This document shows positions 49,213 through 57,823 of a DNA stretch of 57,992 nucleotides, piece by piece (position 1 is the first letter of the stretch; each line of letters starts with the position of its first letter). The DNA comes from Chloroflexota bacterium (GTDB lineage: Bacteria > Chloroflexota > UBA6077 > CF-72). The translations under genes and the position numbers were made by a program. The notes under the pieces were generated by a model, which did not search any database, was not told the DNA's origin, and was given only the letters and a program-made list of their open reading frames with translations. The stretch spans positions 1 to 57,992 of the forward strand of contig JAFAZN010000505.1 of assembly GCA_019239775.1 (NCBI GenBank), given 5' to 3'.

Positions 49213-51369
49213 CTACGCGACGCGCTCGCTGCCAAGCAGCGAGAAATCCAGCACGTTGTCGTCCTCTTCGACAGGCACCTCGACCGCGCCGCCGATGCGG
49301 TAGCTGCCGATGATGAACGCCAGACGTCTGGCGAGGTGAGTCAAATCCTCAGCTGCGCCCTGCGTGCTGTGCGTGGCATTCAGGTTCTGCGACGTCGCCC
49401 GACTGATGTCGCTCATCGCCGCGACGATCTGCTCCATGCCGATGGAGTGCTGCCGCACCGCGGCGGTGATCTGCTGTGCCGAGGTCGAGGCGTCCTGAAT
49501 AACGGTCGCCAGTTCGGTAATTGTCTCTCCAGCCCGATCGATGAGACGCGCGCCCGCGTCAACACCCTTGGTCCCTTGCTCGGTCGCCATCACCGCGGCG
49601 TTGGTGGCTCGTTGAACATCGGACAGAATGGCGCGCACCTGCGCGGTCGCTGCCTTGGACTGTTCGGCGAGGACCCGAATCTCCTGCGCCACCACGGCAA
49701 AGCCGCGGCCGTGCTCGCCCGCGCGGGTCGCCTCAATGGCCGCGTTCAGCGCGAGCATGTTGGATTGATCCGCGAGGTCGCCGACGGTGGCGATGATCTC
49801 GCCGATCTGCTGGCTCTGTTCCGAGAGCGCCAGAATCTGGTCGGCGATTGACTCCACTTTCTCGCGGATGTTGGCCATACCCTCGGTCGCGTCCTGGACG
49901 GCGGTGACGCCATCTGCCGCGATTCGATCGGCTTCTCGTGCCGTGGCGGCTACCGACTCCGCCAGCTGGGTTGCTTGCTGCGCCGAGGCCTTGACCTCTT
50001 CGACCGTCGCGCTGGTCTCGGCGATGGCGGCCGACTGTGCGGTGGCGCCTGCCGACTGTTGGGCAACCGCGGCCAGAATGGCCTCACCCGCGCCCGAAAG
50101 ACTCTCGGCCCCCTCGGTAACTTCGGTGCGCAACGTGCGAAGTTGGAAGATCATGGTCGCGAAGGCATCGGCCATATCGCCGAGCTCATCCTGTGAGTTC
50201 ACGTCGATGGTCTGGTCGAGATCCCCCGAGGCGAGACCGCGCGCGGCATTCGCCACCTGGCGCACTGCCGAGGCGATCGGTCGCGTGAGGAGCACCGAGA
50301 GAATGCCTGCCACAATCAGGCCAGCGATAGCCGCAATGACGGCGATCCGCAGGAACTCGCGCGCAGCCGATTCGAACGTCTGGGAGGGCAGGGCTGCGAG
50401 GTAGACCCAGTCGGTCTGGTCGAGCGGAACGGCGATGACGTGGTAGTCGGTGTTGTCCGTGCGCCAGTCCAGGGTCATGCGCGCGTTGCTGCCGATGGCT
50501 GGCGCAAGATCGTTCAGGCCCAGCGCATCTGGCGCTGACTTGTCGGCCCAGCGCTGGTCGTTCATCAGGCTCTTGGCCACGTCTGGCGACAGTGTCACGA
50601 TTGGCCTGAGAAGCCAATGTGGATCCTGGCCGCTTGCAATAACCAGTCCCTGGTCGTCGATGAGCAGGCCGGTCGCGCCTGTACCAACGCGCCCGCGCGC
50701 TTGATCCACGATCTTCTGCAGCGCCTCAACACTCGAGCGGCCTTGCATCACGCCGATTACATGCCCGTCGCTGCCATAGACGGGCGCAGCGCGAAAGAGC
50801 GAAGTCTGTCCGTCGGTAAGGGCGATCGCGACGCCGCTAATGAAGCTCTGGCCGCGCATGCCGGCTTGAAAATAGTCGCGAACTTTCAGGTTCTTGCCGA
50901 CGTTCGGCGCAAGCGTGCTCAGTTGGATCGTGCCGTCGGCGCCGATCAGCGAGATGCTCAACACGTCGTCGCCCGAGGACGCACGGATCACATCCATTGC
51001 ATCCTGCGCCGCCTGAACGTCGACCGGATCAGGGCTGGCACCACCTTCGAGCACCCGCCGCACGGATGGCAGCGCCGCGAGCGACTGCACGTCCGAGAGT
51101 CGTTTCGCATTCCAGGCATCGACCTGGTTCGCAACGAGCAAACCGTCCGATCCAAGGGCGGCTTCCGCCTGCTGCTTCAGACCGGCCGAAGCCTGCGTAT
51201 AGCCGAGCGCAGTCACTCCGATCGCGACCGCAGCGGCAACGCCAACGCACAGCCCCACGATCTTGGTGGCCACCGGCCAGGTGCGGACGTTCAGCTTGCG
51301 CAACCCGCCACGTTTGCGACGCGGTTCGCTATTCAGGGTAGGTTGTCGAACCACGCTGGCTACTCCCAT
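49213..51369 (-). CDS. Methyl-accepting chemotaxis protein with dCache-type sensor
   Basis: A 718-aa receptor. It has a basic N-terminus, TM1 at about 34-56, a periplasmic double-Cache-like sensor from about 60 to 330, TM2 at about 340-362, a HAMP domain, and a cytoplasmic signalling helix pair with the highly conserved tip [29 protein letters not shown]. Gln/Glu pairs flank the tip, typical methylation regions. No C-terminal NWETF-type tether is present. dCache domains often bind amino acids or carboxylic acids; the ligand is unknown. It is transcribed with cheA and cheB. Confidence 0.93.
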   Translation of the reverse strand: MGVASVVRQPTLNSEPRRKRGGLRKLNVRTWPVATKIVGLCVGVAAAVAIGVTALGYTQASAGLKQQAEAALGSDGLLVANQVDAWNAKRLSDVQSLAALPSVRRVLEGGASPDPVDVQAAQDAMDVIRASSGDDVLSISLIGADGTIQLSTLAPNVGKNLKVRDYFQAGMRGQSFISGVAIALTDGQTSLFRAAPVYGSDGHVIGVMQGRSSVEALQKIVDQARGRVGTGATGLLIDDQGLVIASGQDPHWLLRPIVTLSPDVAKSLMNDQRWADKSAPDALGLNDLAPAIGSNARMTLDWRTDNTDYHVIAVPLDQTDWVYLAALPSQTFESAAREFLRIAVIAAIAGLIVAGILSVLLTRPIASAVRQVANAARGLASGDLDQTIDVNSQDELGDMADAFATMIFQLRTLRTEVTEGAESLSGAGEAILAAVAQQSAGATAQSAAIAETSATVEEVKASAQQATQLAESVAATAREADRIAADGVTAVQDATEGMANIREKVESIADQILALSEQSQQIGEIIATVGDLADQSNMLALNAAIEATRAGEHGRGFAVVAQEIRVLAEQSKAATAQVRAILSDVQRATNAAVMATEQGTKGVDAGARLIDRAGETITELATVIQDASTSAQQITAAVRQHSIGMEQIVAAMSDISRATSQNLNATHSTQGAAEDLTHLARRLAFIIGSYRIGGAVEVPVEEDDNVLDFSLLGSERVA

Positions 51370-51509
51370 ATGTATCTGCGGCGTTGATCAAAAGATCGGC
51401 CGCGGTCGGCGTGTTCTAAAGCCGCCATCCGCCTGCCCCAACATCCGGCAGAGGCCGGCGCCCGTTTGTGTCGGCTTCGTTGCGGGTAAAGGAAGCCCCT
51501 CCCCCGACC

Positions 51510-51515
51510 GATACT
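51510..51515 (+). promoter_or_regulatory. Leaderless -10 box for permease-PilZ gene
   Basis: GATACT, 8 bases before the ATG at 51524. It lies inside a GC-rich stretch upstream of the permease and opposite the MCP promoter side. Confidence 0.5.
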
Positions 51516-51523
51516 CGCGCTGC

Positions 51524-53185
51524 ATGGCGACCGTCCTTGCCTTCCGTCCTCGTGCGACCCGCGCGCCTGTTGGCGGTCGGCCTTACGCAGGTCGGCACCT
51601 CCGGCAGCGCGGCCATGGCGCCCTTCCACGCAACCAAAGAACCCTGCTGCGTGACTTCAACCAGGCGGCCGCCTGGGCGGGCCTGACCACCTTTCTCTGG
51701 TACGCCGTGGGCATGGTGCCGGTGCAAATAGCCGTCATCGCGTCGTTCGGTCTAGATCGGGCCCACGTGTCCTCGTGGATGTTCATCATCTGGGCAACTG
51801 GCGCGGTGTCGTCGTTCGTGCTGTCGCTGGCCTATCGGCAGCCGCTGGCAACGACCTCCAGCCTGTCGGCCCTGATCTTCCTGGGCACGCTTTCGACTCG
51901 CTTTACCTTTGAAGACATCGCCGGCGCCAACCTGATGGCCGGCGTCATCGTGGTCGTGCTTGCCTTCGTGGGCTTCGGCCGCCGCCTCCTGGTATGGCTG
52001 CCAATGCCGCTGGCTATGGCCATGCTTGGCGGCAGCATCCTGTCCGACGTGATGAACGTCGTCAGTACCAGTGTTTCCGACATCACCGTGGCCGGTATCA
52101 CCGTGCTCGGCTACATCCTGGGTCGTGCGATGCGCAATCCGCGGGTGCCACCGATTGGCCTCGCGCTGCTTGCGGGTGGCCTCGCCGTCGTCGCCATGCA
52201 CGCTTCCACACCCGCTCCGGTGGACTGGACCCTACCGTCGCTTGCGGTACCCGCGATGCACTTCTCGTTGAACAGCATCCTGGCTATCAGCCTGCCTCTG
52301 ATCGTGCTGTCAATTGGACTTGGCAACGTGCAGGGCCTCGGTTACCTGGCCGAACAGGGTTATCGTGTGCCGGCCGACAAGGTCACGCTGGTGCTCGGCA
52401 TCAACTCGGTCGTAAATGCCATCTTTGGCGGTCACACCGCTCAGGCTTCGCGCAACGGCATTCCGATCATGGCAAGCCCGCAGGCGGGCCCGATGCACGG
52501 CCGTTACTGGGCATCGCTGCTTGTCGCTCTTGCCATGGTGGCTATTGCCCTCGCGGCTTCCCCCGTGACTTCGCTGATTGGCATCCTGCCGCACGGCTAT
52601 GTCATCACGCTGGCCGGCCTCGCGATCCTGCCCTCGTTCCAGGACGCAATGGAACGCGCGTTCGGGGGAACCCTGCGCTTCGCCTCGCTCGCGGCATTCC
52701 TGATATCCGCGACGCCGTTTTCGATCCTGGGGATTACGTCGGCGTTCTGGGCCCTGGTCTTCGGGATCGCGATTGCTTTCGTCACCGATCGCGGGCAGCT
52801 CATGACGCACTGGCGTGGCGAACGCGCCGGCCCGCTGCGGCGCGAGACACGCCACCCGGTCATCATTCAGCCGTCCTCGGCGGCTCGGGTCGCCGGCCAC
52901 CTGCGCATTCCGATCAGGGCGACCATTCGCAACATCAGCGCCAGCGGCTTGCTGGTGCATTCACAGCAGCAGCTGCTGCCGGGCGCGCAGCTCGAGTTCG
53001 CGTTCCGCACCGCAGGTGGTGCTGAGCTGACGATGCGCGCCGACGTGCGCCACGTCCAACACCTGCACCTGGGCATCGATGAGGTGTGGGAAGCCGGCTG
53101 CGAGTTCCGCGAAGCGCAGCACGAAAGCCGCGAACACCTCGTCCGCTTCGTACTAGGCCAGCACGAGCTCCCCCTGGCGAGCTAG
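51524..53185 (+). CDS. BenE-type benzoate transporter fused to a C-terminal PilZ domain
   Basis: A 553-aa fusion. Residues about 50-430 are a polytopic BenE-family (benzoate:H+ symporter type) permease. It has multiple hydrophobic helices, NAIFGGHTAQASRNG, AGLAILPSFQDAMERAFG and the final TPFSILGITSAFWALVFGIAIAF resembling the conserved BenE end. From about 439 the protein is cytoplasmic and PilZ-like: RRETR (RxxxR), NISASGL ((D/N)xSxxG), a beta-barrel with PGAQLEF, and a terminal EAGCEFREA...LVRFVL. It probably gates or modulates uptake of an aromatic acid through c-di-GMP (inference). The ATG at 51524 is supported by a -10 eight bases upstream; longer frames overlap the MCP gene. It sits in the middle of a Che cluster, on the opposite strand. 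Confidence 0.88.
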   Translation: MATVLAFRPRATRAPVGGRPYAGRHLRQRGHGALPRNQRTLLRDFNQAAAWAGLTTFLWYAVGMVPVQIAVIASFGLDRAHVSSWMFIIWATGAVSSFVLSLAYRQPLATTSSLSALIFLGTLSTRFTFEDIAGANLMAGVIVVVLAFVGFGRRLLVWLPMPLAMAMLGGSILSDVMNVVSTSVSDITVAGITVLGYILGRAMRNPRVPPIGLALLAGGLAVVAMHASTPAPVDWTLPSLAVPAMHFSLNSILAISLPLIVLSIGLGNVQGLGYLAEQGYRVPADKVTLVLGINSVVNAIFGGHTAQASRNGIPIMASPQAGPMHGRYWASLLVALAMVAIALAASPVTSLIGILPHGYVITLAGLAILPSFQDAMERAFGGTLRFASLAAFLISATPFSILGITSAFWALVFGIAIAFVTDRGQLMTHWRGERAGPLRRETRHPVIIQPSSAARVAGHLRIPIRATIRNISASGLLVHSQQQLLPGAQLEFAFRTAGGAELTMRADVRHVQHLHLGIDEVWEAGCEFREAQHESREHLVRFVLGQHELPLAS

Positions 53186-53405
53186 TCCAGCGCGCCACCG
53201 CCCGCGCCCACACGTTTAGCGCGCTGTTGCCCCGCATGCGACCGTGTGTGGCCCGTGTTTTCAAGCCGCTGCATTAGTGGCCCAACGGTTCCTGCGTTGC
53301 GATTGTGCTCAATGCCACCTGTGCGCCGGCGTCTGTGCTCATCGGCGCGAGCGCACCAGAACGTCGCGCGGTGCGGCGGGCGCTGCCGCGTAGAGACCTT
53401 CGTGC
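53186..53405. other. Gap between convergent permease and CheW genes
   Basis: 220 bases with no recognisable gene, hairpin or repeat. It is GC-rich and unremarkable. Confidence 0.6.
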
Positions 53406-53915
53406 CTACTCGTCGGAGACGGTGAAGCGCCCCGAACCCAGGAGGGCTTCCACGTCGAGCACCACGGTGTCCCGCGGCCCAATGCCGCGCACGAACTCGC
53501 GGCCGCTCGGCGCGACGCGCAACGCATCCAGCTTCAGGCGCTCAACTCCGAGGACCTCATCAACCACCAGTCCCGCGCGCATCCCCGCCAAACCCAGTAG
53601 CAGAACAGGCACAGGCTTGTCAGCAGCCAGCAGTGGCACACCGCGGAGTCCGATCATGGTCGCCAGGTCCAGCAGCGTGACAATCTCACCCCGCACGCTG
53701 ACGATGCCCACCACAAATGCCGGCGTGCATGGCACAGGCGTGACGCCAGTTGCCCATTGCACCGCTCGCAGGTGCCTTGTCTCGACCGCGTACCGTTCGT
53801 CGCCCATCTGGCACGCCAGCACCTCGACTTCGTCGCCCGTGTTCTCGGTGACCGGCAGCTGCGCCAGTTGTTCGGCCCGCCGCCGCAGCACCTCGTCGAG
53901 CTCGACGTCGCTCAC
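53406..53915 (-). CDS. cheW: CheW-type adaptor
   Basis: A 169-aa CheW-domain protein linking MCP to CheA. Residues about 28-160 have the CheW pattern: ERYAVETRHLRAV, PAFVVGIVSVRGEIVTLLDL and the GLVVDEVLGVERL block. The GTG start makes a GTGA overlap with cheR. The gene is separated from the rest of the cluster by the opposite-strand permease. Confidence 0.92.
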   Translation of the reverse strand: MSDVELDEVLRRRAEQLAQLPVTENTGDEVEVLACQMGDERYAVETRHLRAVQWATGVTPVPCTPAFVVGIVSVRGEIVTLLDLATMIGLRGVPLLAADKPVPVLLLGLAGMRAGLVVDEVLGVERLKLDALRVAPSGREFVRGIGPRDTVVLDVEALLGSGRFTVSDE

Positions 53916-55138
53916 GCCGCCAGTTGGTCCACAAAGCCTGCCACGGTTTGCCGCAGCGTTCCAACCGCGAGCGAATCGCTGCCCGGCACCAGGTCATCCG
54001 CGCCGAAGGCATCGAGCAGCCTGCGCGTATGGGCAAATGCGGCAAGAGCCCGTTGCTGGTCGCCCAGGGCCGCATATGCGCGAGCCAGCGCGAACTGCGC
54101 GAGCGCGTTATCGGGCTGCCGGAACGTCGCCCGCCTGAGCCACTCCAGTGCCGACCCGGGCGACCCCGCTTCCAGCGCGAGAAGCCCTGCGTCGAGTTCG
54201 TTCCCAGATGGTGTTGGTCGCACAAGCCGTGGCATCGTGCGGCGCGGCGTGATCGTCGGCACGCTCCGCGGCCGCTCGGGCGTGGCCACCGTGAGCCGTC
54301 GCCACAAGATGGTCTCGGCCACTTCGACGCGTTCCAGGTTCCGCGTATCGGTCGGCAACGGGTCCGACGGCCCGAGCATCAGCCAGCCGCCAGGCGCTAA
54401 AGCTGAGATCAACGTTCGGTACAGGCGCTGCGTCGCCACGTCATCGAAGTAGATCGTGACGTTGCGACAGACCACCAGGTCGGCGTCCGTCACCGGTGCC
54501 ATCAGGTCGTCGGCGCCGAGGTTCATCCAGGAAAAGCGTGCCATATGCCGCACATCCTCGGTGAGTCGCCAACCACCGGTGCCCGGCTCGAAGTAGCGAT
54601 CGCGCACGGTGTCAGGCGTCGACCGAAATGACCACGCGGGATAACGCCCCTCGCGCGCCACGCGGAGCGATTCGCGATTCACGTCGGTCCCGACCAGCGA
54701 GATATCCCAGTCCGCGCCGAGATTGCGCTGCAGCAAAAGAATCGCCAGCGTGTAGACCTCTTCACCAGTCGAGCAACCAGCCGACCAAACGCGCAGCCGT
54801 CGCTCGATGCCGCGTCGGGCAATGGCTTCGGGGAGGATGGCGTCGCGGAGGGCAGCGATCTGGGCCGGATCCCGAAAAAAATAGGTCTCCCCGACGGTCA
54901 GGAATTGAACGAGTTCGAACAGCCACCGCGGCGTACTTTCGTCAGTGACCGAGGCCAGCAGCTGCGTGACGTCAGGGTATTCGGTGGTTGGCAGAACCAG
55001 CTTCACGGCCGCATCGATCCGCGAAGCCCCGTAGTCCGAATCTCGAATACCGAAACGTCGCTGCACTAACTCCAGTACGCGATGACGTTGCGGGGCGGAC
55101 AGTGGCGCCGAGATCGCCTCGGACCGGTGCCTGGTCAC
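53912..55138 (-). CDS. cheR: CheR methyltransferase with C-terminal TPR-like region
   Basis: A 408-aa MCP methyltransferase. The N-terminal helical domain and a Rossmann SAM-binding domain are seen: ETYFFRDPAQ, VWSAGCSTGEEVYTLA (SAM), VGTDVNRESLRVAREGRY, ADLVVCRNVTIYFDD and LMLGPSDPL. The last 100 residues form helical repeats (NALAQFALARAYAALGDQQRAL) like a tetratricopeptide tail, common in Frz/Chp-type CheR. It uses S-adenosylmethionine to methylate receptor glutamates. It overlaps both neighbours by GTGA junctions. Confidence 0.94.
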   Translation of the reverse strand: MTRHRSEAISAPLSAPQRHRVLELVQRRFGIRDSDYGASRIDAAVKLVLPTTEYPDVTQLLASVTDESTPRWLFELVQFLTVGETYFFRDPAQIAALRDAILPEAIARRGIERRLRVWSAGCSTGEEVYTLAILLLQRNLGADWDISLVGTDVNRESLRVAREGRYPAWSFRSTPDTVRDRYFEPGTGGWRLTEDVRHMARFSWMNLGADDLMAPVTDADLVVCRNVTIYFDDVATQRLYRTLISALAPGGWLMLGPSDPLPTDTRNLERVEVAETILWRRLTVATPERPRSVPTITPRRTMPRLVRPTPSGNELDAGLLALEAGSPGSALEWLRRATFRQPDNALAQFALARAYAALGDQQRALAAFAHTRRLLDAFGADDLVPGSDSLAVGTLRQTVAGFVDQLAA

Positions 55139-55593
55139 GCGCTGGCGGTGCGCGGCTCGAGCGCACCAGGCGCAAGCAATGGCACGATGGCATCTCCGAG
55201 TCGAACGACCCTTGGCGCTACAGCGTTCGGCGGCGCACTTGGCACGTCGCTGATCGTCGCCGGATCGAGCCCCACCACTTCGTCGACTTCGTCCACCCAG
55301 AGCAAAAAAGGGTCCTTGCCGCGCAGCAAGATAAGCCGATGGTCGGAGGCCAGTCCGGGTCTGGGCAGGCCCAGGCGCGCGTGTGGATCGACCACGGGCA
55401 AGACGCTCCCATGCAGGTTGAGCATGCCCAGGAGGTGTTCGCCCGCGTCGGGCATCGGCAAAACGGCCGCGATGGGGAGAACGCGTTCAACCGCGGCTAG
55501 CGGCAACCCGTAGCGCCGATCGCCCACGCGCACCAGTAGTGCCGCACTGTCAGCCTGGATGCGCGCTTCGGAAGGCCTGCCCATTCGTCTCAT
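55135..55593 (-). CDS. Second CheW-type adaptor
   Basis: A 152-aa CheW-domain protein. Core motifs are LLVRVGDRRYGLPLAAVERVLP, GMLNLHGSVLPVVD and LLWVDEVDEVVGL. The ATG at 55593 (or 55584) is used; a longer frame would overlap the divergent membrane-protein gene. It is the first gene of the Che operon, followed by cheR with a GTGA overlap. Having two CheW proteins is common in Frz/Chp-like systems. Confidence 0.9.
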   Translation of the reverse strand: MRRMGRPSEARIQADSAALLVRVGDRRYGLPLAAVERVLPIAAVLPMPDAGEHLLGMLNLHGSVLPVVDPHARLGLPRPGLASDHRLILLRGKDPFLLWVDEVDEVVGLDPATISDVPSAPPNAVAPRVVRLGDAIVPLLAPGALEPRTASA

Positions 55594-55650
55594 TTCACTA
55601 TCGGCCGGGCCAGTTACCGTGCTTAGCGGCGACAATCTCGCTGACAGTGA

Positions 55651-56487
55651 GTGCACCCTAACGTCCTGATTACGTCGGCGACCAGCTTGCTGGCGCTGGC
55701 GTTCACCGCGGTCATGGCGCGTCGCTTTGCGTTGCGCCTTCAACCCCAGTACATGGTGTGGTGCCTTGGCCTTCTGTGGTACGCGCTTGCGACCGGGTCA
55801 GAAGCGCTGGGCGCTGCGGCCGGCTGGTCGCCCAGCTTGTACAAGCTGTGGTACGCCAGTGGCGCGATCGGTGTGGCTGCCTACCTCGGCGCCGGCACGC
55901 TGTATCTTCACCGCGATCCACCCTTCGGCTCGTTGGCGGTCGTTTGCGTCCTGGGCGCGGGTGTGCCGGCGCTCGCGACGAACCACTTGTTGATCGGCTT
56001 CCTGGGACTGGGCTGCGCCATCGTGCTGGGCGCGGTGCTGACCTTCAAGCCGTACCGTCTTGCCGAATCCGCGACCGTCCTCCTGCTGGTCGCCAGCACC
56101 GCTGCCATCTATGTGATCTGGATCGCACCAGTGGACGTTTCTCTCCTGCCGAGCTCGCCAGACCAGATTGTGAGCGGCCAGGCGTTCGATGCCGACATCC
56201 GCGCGCTCACCCCACCCTTCAACATCGCCGGCGCCCTGGTGCTGATCCTGGGCGCCCTCCTGAGCGCACTGCAGTTCGCCCGCACCCGCCAGCTCAACAA
56301 CCGCGTGAGCGCAAACGTGCTGATCGCGGTAGGCGCGTTCGTCCCGAGCGTGGCAAGTGGGCTGACGCGCTTCGGGATCACGTCCGTGTTCTTTCTCGGC
56401 GAGCTGATCGGCCTCGCCTGTATCGTGGCGGGCTTTCTGCTCAGCAGCTCAGGCCCGAGTATCGTAAGTTCCCGTGACCCCGACTGA
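55651..56487 (+). CDS. Polytopic membrane protein
   Basis: A 278-aa protein with about seven hydrophobic segments and little soluble sequence. No family is recognised. Features include an early membrane span, WCLGLLWYALATGSEALG, several Ala/Leu/Val helices, and a polar loop at about 165-190 rich in Asp and Ser. The start is GTG. It is divergent from the Che operon and its 3' end overlaps the M20 peptidase gene by 14 bases, so the two may be cotranscribed. Confidence 0.65.
   Translation: MHPNVLITSATSLLALAFTAVMARRFALRLQPQYMVWCLGLLWYALATGSEALGAAAGWSPSLYKLWYASGAIGVAAYLGAGTLYLHRDPPFGSLAVVCVLGAGVPALATNHLLIGFLGLGCAIVLGAVLTFKPYRLAESATVLLLVASTAAIYVIWIAPVDVSLLPSSPDQIVSGQAFDADIRALTPPFNIAGALVLILGALLSALQFARTRQLNNRVSANVLIAVGAFVPSVASGLTRFGITSVFFLGELIGLACIVAGFLLSSSGPSIVSSRDPD
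56460..56465 (+). promoter_or_regulatory. Leaderless -10 box for M20 amidohydrolase
   Basis: TATCGT, 8 bases before the GTG at 56474, within the end of the membrane-protein gene. Weak match to a -10. Confidence 0.4.
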
Positions 56488-57805
56488 AATGAAGGCGCGC
56501 GTCCAGCAGACCGTCGATGCCGCCGCCGATGACCTCGAGGCGCTCGCCCGGCAGATCTTTGCCCAGCCGGAGCTCGGCTTCAAAGAGCACCACACCGCGG
56601 GCCTCGTCCACGAGTGGTTCGATCGGCTGGGGCTGGCCCACCGTGACGGCATCGCGGTGACGGGCACTCGCGCCGATCTCCAGTGCGGCGCGGCCGGCCC
56701 AACGGTCGCTGTCCTCGGCGAGCTTGACTCGCTGCTCTGCTGGGAGCACCCCGAGCGCGACCCGCGCACCGGAGCGGTGCACGCCTGCGGGCACAACGCC
56801 CAGATCGCCATGATGCTCGGCGCGGGCCTGGCTCTCAAGGAAGTGGCTCCTCAACTCTCGGGCCGCATCGCCCTGATGGCCGTCCCCGCCGAAGAGTATG
56901 TCGAGCTCGAAGAACGGCTGAAGTTCCGCGAACAGGGCCAACTGGAGTTCCTGGGTGGCAAGGCCGAGATGGTGCGCCTCGGTGCCTTCGACGACGTGGA
57001 TGTGGCGATGATGGTGCATGCGTCCACGCGCCCTGAGGACGGCGACATCGCTGTCGGCGGCACCAACAACGGCGTCGTGGCCAAGTTCGTTCGCTTTCTG
57101 GGTCGCACCAGCCACGCAGGCGGTGCACCCGATCAAGGCATCAATGCTCTCTCAGCGGCACGCGTCGCCCTCGCCGGCATCGACGCCTTGCGCGAAACGT
57201 TCAAAGACGACGACCACATCCGCGTCCATCCGATCGTCACCCGCGGCGGTGACGTGGTGAACGCGATTCCGGCCGACGTCCGCGTCGAGCTGTTTTGTCG
57301 CGGCGCCAGTGTTGAAGCCATCGAAGTTGCCCACCGCAAAGTTGATCGTGCACTCAAGGCTGGTGCCCTAGCCATCGGTGGTGCCGTTGAAATCACTACA
57401 CTGCCTGGCTACCTGCCACTTTCTCACGATCCGAGTCTCATCAACCTTTTCCGCGCGAACGCGCAGGCAGTCGTCGGACCCGCGAATGTACGCGACAAGG
57501 GCCATGGTGGTGGCTCCACGGACATGGGCGACATCAGTCACCTGGTGCCCACGGTCCACCCCTACGCGGGTGGCGCAAGCGGCGCCGGCCACGGCGCCGA
57601 CTATCGCATCGACGACTACCGCAAAGCAGTGCTCAACCCGGCCAAGGTCATGGCGATGACCGCAATCGATCTTCTGGCCGACGACGCCCGCGAAGCCAAA
57701 CGCATCAAAGCCGAGTTCAAGCCGCAAATGACCAAAGATGCCTACCTGTCGTACCTGCGCCGCCTGAGCACCACAACCCTGTTCCGCGCCGAAGACCTCG
57801 ACTAA
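56474..57805 (+). CDS. M20D-type amidohydrolase/aminoacylase
   Basis: A 443-aa zinc peptidase-like enzyme of the AbgB/IAA-amidohydrolase group. The N-terminus has RQIFAQPELGFKE, then LGELDSL, AVHACGHNAQIAM, VPAEEYVE and FLGRTSHAGGAPDQGINAL, and a C-terminal GGGSTDMGDISH. These enzymes split N-acyl amino acids such as p-aminobenzoyl-glutamate or hippurate (benzoyl-glycine). The start is GTG. A benzoate-type permease 3 kb upstream makes an aromatic substrate conceivable but unproven. The gene ends before a tandem-repeat region that runs off the window. Confidence 0.88.
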   Translation: MTPTEMKARVQQTVDAAADDLEALARQIFAQPELGFKEHHTAGLVHEWFDRLGLAHRDGIAVTGTRADLQCGAAGPTVAVLGELDSLLCWEHPERDPRTGAVHACGHNAQIAMMLGAGLALKEVAPQLSGRIALMAVPAEEYVELEERLKFREQGQLEFLGGKAEMVRLGAFDDVDVAMMVHASTRPEDGDIAVGGTNNGVVAKFVRFLGRTSHAGGAPDQGINALSAARVALAGIDALRETFKDDDHIRVHPIVTRGGDVVNAIPADVRVELFCRGASVEAIEVAHRKVDRALKAGALAIGGAVEITTLPGYLPLSHDPSLINLFRANAQAVVGPANVRDKGHGGGSTDMGDISHLVPTVHPYAGGASGAGHGADYRIDDYRKAVLNPAKVMAMTAIDLLADDAREAKRIKAEFKPQMTKDAYLSYLRRLSTTTLFRAEDLD

Positions 57806-57823
57806 CACATCTCTACCGATCGA

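Noticed and set aside
53305..54138. 277-residue plus-strand frame in the CheW/CheR region
   Set aside because: It is antisense to cheW and cheR, Arg/Ser/Pro-rich and without a domain.
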